Source: Candidatus Fibrimonadaceae bacterium (lineage in GTDB: Bacteria; Fibrobacterota; Fibrobacteria; Fibrobacterales; Fibrobacteraceae). From it: a stretch of DNA of 61,253 bases. The first letter of the stretch is position 1; every line of letters starts with the position of its first letter. Both the position numbers and the translations under genes were made by a program. The DNA is taken from the NCBI GenBank assembly GCA_031281345.1, contig JAITFN010000077.1, positions 1-61,253 of the forward strand, written 5' to 3'. Positions 34,532 through 41,885 of the stretch are shown piece by piece. A model generated the notes under the pieces. That model did not search any database and was not told where the DNA came from. It saw only the letters and a program-made list of their open reading frames with translations.

Positions 34532-35197
34532 TTAAGGCAAGCTGATTCCATACTTAGTTGCGTTTTTCCGCAACCCTTGCTTTACAGCAGCTTTATTAGC
34601 AGCGGTTAGCAAATCATTTGGATTGCTAATTTTTATTGCCCGTTTTATTTGTCCATTTTCAAAAAATTCAAATTGTTTTAAAGCATCTTTAGATGCATCT
34701 CTATTGAACGCATACAAATTTTTGCCGTCCAGTTTAATTCTGCAATGCCAGTCCCAATTCTTTGACGGAACAGCTTCTATTCTGGAAACATCTTTGATTT
34801 CAGTTTTTAATATGCTTCTCACCGTGTCTAATATTTTCCGTTCCAGCCTTGTTAGCGTTATTCTGCCGCAGGGAAAGACCTGTTTCTGTGAGTTGGTAAG
34901 ATCAGCAATAACGAAAGATTTTATTATTTTCTTAGCCTTTTCCGTTGCTAGTAGGTAGAAAAATTCAGTTTTTCGGTTAGATTCGGTTGTGTATCTTAAA
35001 TATTCAAGTGCATCGTGCAATAATTTCTCCAGAGTGTCTATATTTTCCACTTTGTAGGCAAATAATGTTTCAAAGTCTTCAGGCACATTAGCGGCATTAA
35101 GACCTCTAGCTTCAACTGTATCTTTTTTCGTTTTGCCTATCTTAACTAGATGCGGAAACAACGGATTCCGCACGCAGTATATTAGTCCTTCATTCAT
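34532..35197 (-). CDS. T5orf172/Mug113-type GIY-YIG superfamily protein
   Basis: 221 residues. The N-terminal ~95 residues fit the T5orf172 branch: GLIYCVRNPLFPHLVKIGKT, later EKLLHDALEYLRY and EFFYL. The C-terminal half is a separate alpha/beta region. Such domains often occur in phage and mobile-element proteins as DNA-processing nucleases. AGGAGA precedes the ATG. It starts the minus-strand pair with the lipoprotein gene. Confidence 0.68.
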   Translation of the reverse strand: MNEGLIYCVRNPLFPHLVKIGKTKKDTVEARGLNAANVPEDFETLFAYKVENIDTLEKLLHDALEYLRYTTESNRKTEFFYLLATEKAKKIIKSFVIADLTNSQKQVFPCGRITLTRLERKILDTVRSILKTEIKDVSRIEAVPSKNWDWHCRIKLDGKNLYAFNRDASKDALKQFEFFENGQIKRAIKISNPNDLLTAANKAAVKQGLRKNATKYGISLP

Positions 35198-35521
35198 TTA
35201 GCTTTCTCCTATTTTTGGTGAATTATACAGTCGTAGCAAAAAACAATACATTTAATCTTTAATATATATAATTTTTGGAAAAAGAGGAGATTTTTAGGCT
35301 AAAAAGGCGATTTTTGCGAAAAAATGACAAAATTGCGGGCTGATGCAAGATGGGCGAGCCCTTTTGATGTGTTATATTAAAAATGGGCTTAAATGCCAAA
35401 ACTGAACAAAATGGCAGTGAATTGTGCTTAAAATGCTTAGAAAAGCAGAATGTTATATAAACCAGAACCGATTAAATTTCTAGCTAAGTTTGCGGATATG
35501 GTTCTTTTCCAGATTTTGGAT
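35198..35521. other. A/T-rich non-coding stretch with repeat end A
   Basis: No gene seen. It holds GATTTTT/GCGAAAAA words (35275-35345), TGTTATATT at about 35389, and the second inverted-repeat copy 35426-35448 followed by GAATGTTATATAAA. The same 14 bases recur at about 36020-36034, so this resembles a duplicated element end. Confidence 0.45.
35426..35448. repeat. second 23-bp inverted repeat, right copy
   Basis: Exact reverse complement of 24105-24127. It lies between the T5orf172 and 86-residue genes. Confidence 0.7.
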
Positions 35522-35782
35522 TTAAGGATTATTAATAGGTCTGCCCAAATTTAATTCGCTTAACGAAATTTGTAAGTAATGAATTATGGCCTCAATCATT
35601 CTTACATTTGTTTTTTCAGAGCTTTCATTTAGCACAGTATGTCTAAAGTGTCCGCATTTATATTCACTAATCTCCTTTTCCAAAAACTCTTTTTTTTCAT
35701 TTATGTCAGATATCCCATTTATTTTTGCTTCATATTTGTCTATTATGTATTTGAGACTGTCTTTAAATGCCGTGTTATCCAT
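35522..35782 (-). CDS. unknown small helical protein
   Basis: 86 residues, charged and mostly helical (IIDKYEAKINGISDINEKKEFLEKEISEYKCGHF). No family recognised and no signal. AGGTTT before the ATG could be a weak ribosome-binding site. It is the last gene before the right terminal repeat. Confidence 0.45.
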   Translation of the reverse strand: MDNTAFKDSLKYIIDKYEAKINGISDINEKKEFLEKEISEYKCGHFRHTVLNESSEKTNVRMIEAIIHYLQISLSELNLGRPINNP

Positions 35783-36056
35783 GTCAAACCTACTTAGAGG
35801 GGTTAGTTATCAAAATACTATGCAACCCTATTGAAAACATAGTATTCAGTCCAAGGCATTATGCGATTGACTTTATAAATATAGATTTTTCAAACATAAT
35901 GCAAATATAAAACCTTTGTGAGAAATTGGTGATTTTTGCAAAAAAATGCCAAAAATAGTGATTTTTGCTTAAAAACCGCATTTTGGCTGTATTTCTGTAA
36001 AAATCAAGCTTTAAAGCATGGAATGTTATATAAATTTTTGTTGGATTTAGATGCTA
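35783..36056. other. A/T-rich right-end region, no gene
   Basis: Contains GATTTTTGC words at 35931-35975, AAAAACCGCATTTTGG, and GGAATGTTATATAAA (36020-36034) just inside the right terminal repeat. It mirrors the left subterminal region. Confidence 0.45.
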
Positions 36057-36079
36057 TGTAAGTTATGTATATAGTTCCC
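36057..36079. repeat. right 23-bp terminal inverted repeat
   Basis: Ends ...GTATATAGTTCCC; exact reverse complement of 24035-24057. Confidence 0.75.
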
Positions 36080-36175
36080 AAACAAATTTATTATCAGTCC
36101 GCTATGTTAAGGATTAATTGCTAGAGGATAAAACTATGCTAAAAATTTTTCCAACAATTTCAAGACAAACGAAAA

Positions 36176-36427
36176 ATGAAGCAATATCTAAAAGAGGGAT
36201 TTACATTGTGGCAATCTATTCAGATTTTGAACAACAAAGTGCCTTACTACGTAGCTTGCCTTATGCGTGATGGTCTTTTGACTTATGGCGAGTGGCACGA
36301 TTTTGAATCTAAAATACAGCAAAGAAAAGAGCAACGGGTTGCCGATAATATGTGGAATGAGGCTATGAGGGGGGTTTATGATTTGCCACCGCTAAAAACC
36401 GCCTCAACCGAAGATGATATGGGGTAG
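36176..36427 (+). CDS. unknown small protein, start ambiguous
   Basis: 83 residues (MKQYLKEGFTLWQSIQILNNK...), helical, no known family. A second ORF of 44 codons in another frame begins at ATG 36136 with a better GAGGAT ribosome-binding site and overlaps this start. This may be translational coupling or an old frameshift. It ends ten bases before the next gene. Confidence 0.45.
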   Translation: MKQYLKEGFTLWQSIQILNNKVPYYVACLMRDGLLTYGEWHDFESKIQQRKEQRVADNMWNEAMRGVYDLPPLKTASTEDDMG

Positions 36428-36436
36428 GAGTAGATT

Positions 36437-36877
36437 ATGGATACTTCTTTAACAATAGGAATAATTGGAGCGATTGCTAGTATAATAAGCTTGATTATAG
36501 CTTTAGTTCAATATATGAGATACAGAGATGCTAAGAATAATCTTAGAAAATTAAAACAAATAAGAAGTACTCAAATACGGGGTAGTATTTTATTAGCAAA
36601 AGAAGCGTACGACGCTTTAGAATACGCCGAATGTTTAGCGAAAGATGAAGATGTAGATGTAGATAAAAAAATAGTCGGACAAATTGCTGGTGCTAGAAAA
36701 AGTATTGAGGCTCAATGTTTAAGACTTCTTGAGCAAGCAATATTAGATGAGGAATGTTTTACAGAGGAAACCGCTAGAGAATGGCTGGAAAAAGGTTTAT
36801 TACAATATGGATGGACGTATCAAGCAGCATTAAAATTAACTCAAAACAAAGTAAAGACAAATAAAGAAAGGTTTTAA
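36437..36877 (+). CDS. unknown membrane-anchored protein
   Basis: 146 residues. One N-terminal transmembrane helix (IGIIGAIASIISLIIALVQYM) is followed by a cytoplasmic helical region. No family recognised. It pairs with the next gene, which has a similar single-helix layout. Confidence 0.5.
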   Translation: MDTSLTIGIIGAIASIISLIIALVQYMRYRDAKNNLRKLKQIRSTQIRGSILLAKEAYDALEYAECLAKDEDVDVDKKIVGQIAGARKSIEAQCLRLLEQAILDEECFTEETAREWLEKGLLQYGWTYQAALKLTQNKVKTNKERF

Positions 36878-36944
36878 AGGCAAGCGGTAAAAATAATTTC
36901 TATATTACTCCTTTATTACATTCCTTTAAAAGGAGATTTATTAT

Positions 36945-37790
36945 ATGAAAAAACTAGCTATACTGCTGCTAATGGTATTCACAATAGCCAATGCTGAGGC
37001 GACTAAACAACCGCCTAAAAACTCCGATATAGACAGCCTTAAAGAAATAATTAAGGCTTTAGAAATGGGACAGAACGCTATAAAAAGTTCCTTAGATTCA
37101 TTGAATGGAAAACTATATAATGACGATACAAAAAGAATAGAAGACAGTCCAGCGGCAGCAAATGATTCAAATGATTTAGAAACTATTGCAAAAATTGCTG
37201 GAGTTATTGGAGTTATCATTGCTCTATTAACTTTTCTAAGAGGAATATATGAATATGGAAAACAAGGGTGTCAAAAGAGAGCAGAACTCTTTAATACTAT
37301 GAGAATAAAATTCAAAGAAAAATATATTTTTAAAAAAATTGGCGATTTATTAGACACTGATGACGAAGAATTAAAAGATATACCTTTTGCTGATAAAAGA
37401 GACTTTCTTGGCTTTTTTGAAGAAATTGCATTGATGATGAATTCAGGGCTTATAAGCAAAGAAGTTGCTAATTATATGTTTGGTTATTATGCAATTAAAT
37501 GTTGGAAAAGTAATAATTTTTGGATTGGCATTGAGGGAAGTAGCCCTTATCGGATTGATAGAAATAGCCCTTATTGGAGGTTGTTTGTTGAGTTTACGAT
37601 TACTATGAACAAGATGAAAGACGCACTTTATAAAATGCTTAATGAACCGTCTGAGGAAATATTTAATAAACGACCTGAAGAAATATTTAATGGAACATAT
37701 AAACTTCAACTTGAAGCTAGTAAATATAGTTTTAATATTGATAGGTTTGCTAAACTAAAGAAAGTTTTTAGCAAAATCAAGACCGACTAA
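36945..37790 (+). CDS. unknown membrane protein, DUF4760-like C-terminal region
   Basis: 281 residues. Signal-like N-terminus (MKKLAILLLMVFTIANAEA), a short coiled-coil part, a transmembrane helix (IAKIAGVIGVIIALLTFLRGIYEYG, about residues 85-108), then a cytoplasmic helical domain. FFEEIALMMNSGLISKEVANYMFGYYAIKCW resembles the pattern of DUF4760. An imperfect EEIFNKRPEEIFN repeat lies near the end. A TATATT at 36901 and AAAAGGAG precede the ATG. Confidence 0.5.
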   Translation: MKKLAILLLMVFTIANAEATKQPPKNSDIDSLKEIIKALEMGQNAIKSSLDSLNGKLYNDDTKRIEDSPAAANDSNDLETIAKIAGVIGVIIALLTFLRGIYEYGKQGCQKRAELFNTMRIKFKEKYIFKKIGDLLDTDDEELKDIPFADKRDFLGFFEEIALMMNSGLISKEVANYMFGYYAIKCWKSNNFWIGIEGSSPYRIDRNSPYWRLFVEFTITMNKMKDALYKMLNEPSEEIFNKRPEEIFNGTYKLQLEASKYSFNIDRFAKLKKVFSKIKTD

Positions 37791-37793
37791 AAA

Positions 37794-37848
37794 CCCCCGG
37801 CATCACCCCCACCGGCAGGTGTCCCCCGCCTAAGCTGTGGGGTGCCCC
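37794..37848. other. G+C-rich block with hairpin potential
   Basis: About three quarters G+C inside very A/T-rich DNA. CCCCAC (37807-37812) can pair with GTGGGG (37837-37842), and GGC (37814-37816) with GCC (37828-37830), giving a multi-stem structure. It follows the stop at 37790 by three bases. It could be a terminator variant, a small RNA, or a piece of foreign DNA. No T-run follows directly. Confidence 0.4.
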
Positions 37849-37986
37849 ATTTGTGCAGGTTATTTTTTGGAAAAAGTTAAAAAATGTTAATTTTTAACAT
37901 TTCTTTACACAAATTTGTAAAGTTTTTACTATTTTTAATAAAAAGGTGTGAAATTCACACAAAAAACCACTAAAAGGAGCAACATT

Positions 37987-38157
37987 ATGGCAGAAAACCA
38001 CACTACAGGCATCGGTGAATTTGCCCGCCACGCGATTGGATTGGAAGATGATGAATTTAGAAACGCTATGCGATTGGACAACAACGACAAGGACATAAAC
38101 GATATTGAGATACCAGCTTGGAAAAATGGTGAAATAGAGGCTTATGAAAAATGCTAA
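37987..38157 (+). CDS. small acidic protein, first of a two-gene unit
   Basis: 56 residues from ATG 37987, with AAAAGGAG nine bases ahead; the longer frame from 37948 lacks this. Acidic, no Cys except the last residue, no known family. It overlaps the next gene by 14 bases. The small-plus-larger overlapping layout resembles toxin-antitoxin or immunity pairs, but no motif supports that. Confidence 0.45.
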   Translation: MAENHTTGIGEFARHAIGLEDDEFRNAMRLDNNDKDINDIEIPAWKNGEIEAYEKC

Positions 38158-38719
38158 ATTCTTGGAATTTTGGAACAATGGAGTAAAGCCGCTTTTAGAT
38201 TGGGAACTTGCCAACGACAAGCGGATTTACGCCACTTATGATACGAATGAAAATTCCGAAGCCCCTCACAATATAGAATCCAGATACGAAAGCATCAAAG
38301 ACGGCATTAAAAATGACTTTATGCGGCAAGTCAATGGGCGGTTGGATAGGCACAAAATTTGCGCTTGTATGTATGTAGCTATTACAAGACGACCTCTTCT
38401 TAAAGTTGTTAACGGAATCCCCGAAAAAGACAGGTTCATAAATGCAAAAGTTGCATTCTTGGCTTCTTGCAGGATTCTTTTGGCTTTTATGCTAGACGAT
38501 GCGAAGTCAGACCCTAACCTTAAAAAAATTTTAAATACGGACGGTTTGCGTTTTCCACAATGCAAACACGGCGATTCTAAGGAATCTTATTTGGTTCAGA
38601 CAATAAAAGGATTATGTTATGCGGAAGAGCAAAATGAACTAAGTATTATTATGCTTGCAAACATATTCTGCACGATTGAATCCTGTACTGAATTGACCTA
38701 TTCCTGCAAGCTTTCCTAA
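38144..38719 (+). CDS. unknown protein, second of a two-gene unit
   Basis: 191 residues. Mostly helical, with Cys-containing segments (KICACMYVAITRRPLLK, CHG-like QCKHGDSKE, FCTIESCTELTYSCKLS). No recognisable active site. Coupled by 14-base overlap to the acidic 56-residue gene. Last plus-strand gene before tRNA-Val. Confidence 0.45.
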   Translation: MKNAKFLEFWNNGVKPLLDWELANDKRIYATYDTNENSEAPHNIESRYESIKDGIKNDFMRQVNGRLDRHKICACMYVAITRRPLLKVVNGIPEKDRFINAKVAFLASCRILLAFMLDDAKSDPNLKKILNTDGLRFPQCKHGDSKESYLVQTIKGLCYAEEQNELSIIMLANIFCTIESCTELTYSCKLS

Positions 38720-38802
38720 AAATACCCCTCATCTAACCAATTCACAAAGTCAGCATAAACTTTTAACATACCTTCAAACCTATCAGGGATCGCGCTTGTC
38801 AT
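38716..38802 (-). CDS. possible 28-codon ORF
   Basis: Begins MTSAIPDRFEGMLKVYADF and ends DEGYF; its stop overlaps the stop of the opposite gene. Two TTATCAGT repeats lie just before the ATG. The composition is protein-like, but it may be the remnant of a longer gene removed during insertion next to the tRNA. Confidence 0.3.
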   Translation of the reverse strand: MTSAIPDRFEGMLKVYADFVNWLDEGYF

Positions 38803-38838
38803 ACTGATAACTTACTGATAAAAAACGGCAAAAAATAA

Positions 38839-38854
38839 TTTTCTATATTTTATC
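38839..38854 (+). promoter_or_regulatory. promoter-like motif for tRNA-Val and dnaX
   Basis: ATTTTCTATATTTTAT with TATATT at 38844-38849, twelve bases before the tRNA. It is the only promoter-like signal before dnaX, implying a tRNA-dnaX co-transcript. Confidence 0.5.
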
Positions 38855-38861
38855 CAAACTC

Positions 38862-38935
38862 GGACGATTAGCTCAGTTGGTTAGAGTATTACCTTGACAT
38901 GGTAGGGGTCACAAGTTCAAATCTTGTATCGTCCA
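38862..38935 (+). tRNA. tRNA-Val (anticodon GAC)
   Basis: 74 bases folding as a cloverleaf: acceptor GGACGAT pairs with ATCGTCC (38928-38934), discriminator A at 38935, D-arm GCTCAGTTGGTTAGAG, anticodon loop TTGACAT, T-arm with GTTCAAATC. CCA is not encoded. It sits at the right edge of the accessory zone and two bases before the dnaX ATG. Confidence 0.93.
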
Positions 38936-38937
38936 TT

Positions 38938-40215
38938 ATGCCCTATATAGCAATGGCAAGAAAGTGGCGGCCACGCTCGTTTAGCGAGATGGTGGGGCAA
39001 GAGCATATTGCGCAAACACTCAAAAACGCCATAACCACGGGCAATATTCATCACGCTTTTTTGTTTTCTGGAACAAGGGGAGTTGGCAAAACAACTTCGG
39101 CGCGAATTTTGGCTGCAATGCTGAATTGCACAGCGGCAAGCGAGCAAAAACCCTGCGGACAGTGCGAGAGCTGCAAAGCCATAACAGCAGGCTTGTCTAT
39201 GGACGTTATGGAAATGGATGCGGCAAGCAACAATGGCGTTGACGATATGCGCGAAGTTCTTGAAAACACGCAGTATCCGCCTATGAATAGCAAATATAGG
39301 GTTTTAATAATAGATGAGGTTCATGCCCTTTCAAAACCGGCTTGGTACTCAATGCTAAAAACATTGGAAGAGCCGCCTTCGTATTTGGTTTTTATATTTG
39401 CCACCACAGACCCAAACAAAATCCCTGCCACAATTTTATCCAGAGTGCTTTGCTTTGATTTTAAAAGGCTTTCTTCCTTGCAAATTTCAAAGCGACTCGC
39501 TTTTATATGCGAGCAAGAGGGCATAAAGGTTGCGCCAGAAGCTCTTTCCATAATATCTGAAAAAGCAGATGGCTCAATGCGTGATGCTTTAACAATTTTT
39601 GATGAGGTTTTTGCATACAGCGGTAATTCTATAACAGCAGAATCCGCTCAAAAAGCACTTGGAATACCGCCAGATGCTCTCTATGTTGAACTCATCAAGG
39701 CATTTGAAGCCCACGATGCAAAAGGCAGCTTTGCCATTTTGGAAAAAGCAACTCTTGCCGGTGCAGAAGTACAGGTGTTTTTAGATGGCTTCATAAGATT
39801 TTTGCGAAACTTTCTCTATGCGCGTCTCGGTATTTCTGCGGAGCAGCTTGAAATATCGCCGGAGAGTTTGGATAGTTTGAAAAAACTCGCTCCTGAATTA
39901 GAACAAGGCGATATTTTGCGAATTTCAAAAATGATAATGGAACTAAGCGAAAAGTGTTCCGCAAAGCACGGCTTGAATCCGCGCTTGATTGCAGAGGCTG
40001 AATTTTCAAAAATTGCTTGGTTGGATAGAGTAGTGAATATAAATGAAGCGTTGAAAAACATTTCAAATGTTCCCTTGAACAAGGAAAACCAAAAAAAAAT
40101 CGGTGGTTTTGCCAGCACCAGTGGTGGCACCAGCAGCCCCAGCTCCAGTAGCGGTACCAACGCCAGCACTAGTATCGGTACCTCCTCCGCCAGCTCCGTC
40201 AGGCTCAATATATGA
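38938..40215 (+). CDS. dnaX: DNA polymerase III subunit gamma/tau, with A9 slippery run
   Basis: 425 residues in the zero frame. Clamp-loader ATPase: Walker A GTRGVGKTTSARI, zinc-binding Cys (LNCTAASEQKPCGQCESC), Walker B IIDEVHAL, sensor FIFATTDPNKIPATILSR. The start MPYIAMARKWRPRSF matches family N-termini and lies two bases after tRNA-Val. An A9 run at 40091-40099 follows the helical domain III. The zero frame then reads Ser/Gly/Thr-rich for 36 codons to the stop. The +1 frame (skip of one base) reads PAPVVAPAAPAPVAVPTP, a normal tau-type linker, then a new C-terminus to 40420. This argues for programmed slippage. Confidence 0.93.
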   Translation: MPYIAMARKWRPRSFSEMVGQEHIAQTLKNAITTGNIHHAFLFSGTRGVGKTTSARILAAMLNCTAASEQKPCGQCESCKAITAGLSMDVMEMDAASNNGVDDMREVLENTQYPPMNSKYRVLIIDEVHALSKPAWYSMLKTLEEPPSYLVFIFATTDPNKIPATILSRVLCFDFKRLSSLQISKRLAFICEQEGIKVAPEALSIISEKADGSMRDALTIFDEVFAYSGNSITAESAQKALGIPPDALYVELIKAFEAHDAKGSFAILEKATLAGAEVQVFLDGFIRFLRNFLYARLGISAEQLEISPESLDSLKKLAPELEQGDILRISKMIMELSEKCSAKHGLNPRLIAEAEFSKIAWLDRVVNINEALKNISNVPLNKENQKKIGGFASTSGGTSSPSSSSGTNASTSIGTSSASSVRLNI

Positions 40216-40420
40216 AAAAGACTTAAAGGAGAATTTTTATTTTGCAGATTTTGTAAAATATATGGAGTTGAAACTTGCAGGTATAAAACCTATTGGTATA
40301 AACGAAAAACAAAACGTAAAGGAGAATCAAAATGGATATGCAGCAGATGATTCGATCAATGCAGAAAATGCAAACTCAAATGAAGAAAACTCAGGAGAAT
40401 TTGCAGAGTCAGAGCTTTAA
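40091..40420 (+). CDS. dnaX +1-frame extension (tau-like C-terminus)
   Basis: Open from the A9 run to the TAA at 40418-40420. A Pro/Ala-rich linker of about 40 residues is followed by SGSIYEKDLKENFYFADFVKYMELKLAGIKPIG and a Glu/Asn-rich end. The last 89 bases overlap ybaB. In the -1 frame a stop comes at 40149-40151, which would give a gamma-like product. T. thermophilus dnaX also uses an A9 run, with transcriptional slippage. A sequencing error in the homopolymer is the alternative. Confidence 0.6.
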   Translation, partial: KKKSVVLPAPVVAPAAPAPVAVPTPALVSVPPPPAPSGSIYEKDLKENFYFADFVKYMELKLAGIKPIGINEKQNVKENQNGYAADDSINAENANSNEENSGEFAESEL

Positions 40421-40646
40421 CGCCGAAGCTGGTGGCGGGGCGGTTAAAATCACCATAAATGGAAACGGCGAGGTAACCGAACTGAAAATCGCTCCAGTTG
40501 CAGTGGATGCAAGTGATGTGGAGGCTTTGGAAGACCTTATTATGGCGGCATTCAATGAAGCCATTGCAAAAAAAGACAGTGCTTATCAAGAAAGTGTGGG
40601 AGCCATAACCAAAGGCTTAAAAATTCCAGGCATGCCAGGTTTTTGA
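40332..40646 (+). CDS. ybaB: YbaB/EbfC nucleoid-associated protein
   Basis: 104 residues. Dimeric DNA-binding protein usually encoded next to dnaX and recR. Conserved MQQMIRSMQKMQTQMKKTQENL helix and the VKITINGNGEVTELKI and DLIMAAFNEAIAK segments are present. AAAGGAG precedes the ATG. The dnaX-ybaB order is the widespread arrangement; recR is not next. Confidence 0.92.
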   Translation: MDMQQMIRSMQKMQTQMKKTQENLQSQSFNAEAGGGAVKITINGNGEVTELKIAPVAVDASDVEALEDLIMAAFNEAIAKKDSAYQESVGAITKGLKIPGMPGF

Positions 40647-40648
40647 GC

Positions 40649-41863
40649 TTACCAAGAAACGTCTCTTACAACATCTGCGTTAACGCCTTCTTTCCAGATA
40701 TACAGCAACCTTTCGTTCCATATCCTCTCTTCTTGGGTGGCATCGTCTGCGCCGCCTATTTTGCGGTAATAATTTTCCAATTCAAGTTTCATTTCGTTTG
40801 CGCGAATAGAAGCTCCGGTTGCCATATTGAGGGTTATTATGAAATAGTATGTTTTTGCCCTTGTGATTCTTGATGTGTTGTGAATCTTCAACTGATTTAG
40901 AAATAAATCAAGAGATTTTCTCAGATTGTTTTGAAATTCAATTTTGTCTTGAGTTCTGGAATGTTCAAGCACTGCAGACATAGTTGAATAAAAACCTATA
41001 TCGCAATAAACTCCTTCTTTATCGCCAATCACAAGCCCGTTTCCGCCCTTTTCGGCTAAGAGGAAAGATTCTGCAACTCTTTGAAAAGTTCTGTTCGGAT
41101 TAGAAAATATGGTTTCTGTGTTTTCTGCACCAATCATTTTTTTGCGGGAAGCTATTCCTCTTGAGAGAATTCGCTTGGCATCTCCGCTATAAGGGAAATT
41201 TGTGTGTCTGGCGTCCACAGCAAAATCGTTTATATCGTAAGAGGCAAATAGGCAACTTGGGCAAACGGCAACCATTGTGCGCATAAAGTCCCATTTTGGG
41301 AAGCCTTCCTTGGGAACATATCTCGGGAATAAGCCGTAATCCCATAGCTCTTCGTAAGCTTCTGGGCGAGGCACAAAAAAGTTTACGTGATCGCAGCCGC
41401 AAAAATAGCAGGTTCTAATGTGTATGGTATAAGGTTGGTCTGAATCGTAGTGCAAAATTGTTTCGTGTTCTTCTTCATCTGGAGCAATTTCAGTGGATGT
41501 GTATTTTTTTGCTAGGCCCAGCAATACAGGCTCTCTGATTGGCTTTTGCAAAAATATATCTGCTCCGGCGGAAAAAGCCTGTTTTTCAACCACTGCAGCT
41601 GGCTGGGCAGAAAACATCACAATATTTACGTCTGGGTAGGCAGTTCTGATTTTTCTGGTTGCCACATAACCATCCATTTCTGGCATCATTATATCTATTA
41701 TGGCAAGCCCGGGGCGGAAGGTTTCCATTTTTTGCAACCCTAACACGCCGTTTAAGGCTGTTTCAACTTCATAGCCGTGCTCAGTGAGCGTTTGGCTCAT
41801 AACTTTCAGCAGAGCCTGGGAATCGTCCATTATCAGTATTCTATTATTTGTTTTTACAGCCAT
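40649..41863 (-). CDS. response regulator receiver fused to DUF2225-like zinc domain
   Basis: 404 residues. Residues 1-125 are a CheY-type receiver: acidic pair in LIMDDSQ, phospho-acceptor Asp in AIIDIMMPEMDG, Lys in FLQKPI. The remainder carries two CxxC zinc-ribbon pairs (RTCYFCGCDH and VAVCPSCLFA), as in DUF2225 proteins, and a helical C-terminus. No DNA-binding domain is evident. A TATATTTTTCGC motif lies six bases upstream of the ATG. No histidine kinase is adjacent. Confidence 0.85.
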   Translation of the reverse strand: MAVKTNNRILIMDDSQALLKVMSQTLTEHGYEVETALNGVLGLQKMETFRPGLAIIDIMMPEMDGYVATRKIRTAYPDVNIVMFSAQPAAVVEKQAFSAGADIFLQKPIREPVLLGLAKKYTSTEIAPDEEEHETILHYDSDQPYTIHIRTCYFCGCDHVNFFVPRPEAYEELWDYGLFPRYVPKEGFPKWDFMRTMVAVCPSCLFASYDINDFAVDARHTNFPYSGDAKRILSRGIASRKKMIGAENTETIFSNPNRTFQRVAESFLLAEKGGNGLVIGDKEGVYCDIGFYSTMSAVLEHSRTQDKIEFQNNLRKSLDLFLNQLKIHNTSRITRAKTYYFIITLNMATGASIRANEMKLELENYYRKIGGADDATQEERIWNERLLYIWKEGVNADVVRDVSW

Positions 41864-41865
41864 GC

Positions 41866-41880
41866 GAAAAATATAGTAAT
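41866..41880 (-). promoter_or_regulatory. promoter-like motif for the DUF2225 response regulator
   Basis: On the minus strand ATTACTATATTTTTC, TATATT at 41870-41875, six bases from the ATG. Confidence 0.45.
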
Positions 41881-41885
41881 TTTTT

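Larger units (their letters stand above)
24035..36079. mobile_element. 12-kb transposon-like element with IS1595-type transposase and fibre/FISUMP cargo
   Basis: A perfect 23-bp inverted repeat, starting GGGAACTATATACATAAC, marks both ends (24035-24057 and 36057-36079). An IS1595-family transposase lies just inside the left end. Inside are the phage-fibre-like genes at 25.2-32.2 kb and GIY-YIG, lipoprotein and unknown genes at 32.4-35.8 kb. Codon use is more A/T-biased and the genes are absent from the core set. No clear target duplication flanks the repeats, so the boundary is inferred. The ends may be decayed or belong to two nested elements. Confidence 0.5.

Noticed and set aside
24026-36090. 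Target-site duplication flanking the 23-bp repeats
   Set aside because: Left flank TATTACAA and right flank AACAAATT do not match; no duplication can be claimed.
38862-38935. tRNA-Val as an attachment site for the accessory zone
   Set aside because: No second copy of the tRNA 3' end was seen at the left side near 23.9 kb, and no integrase is present.
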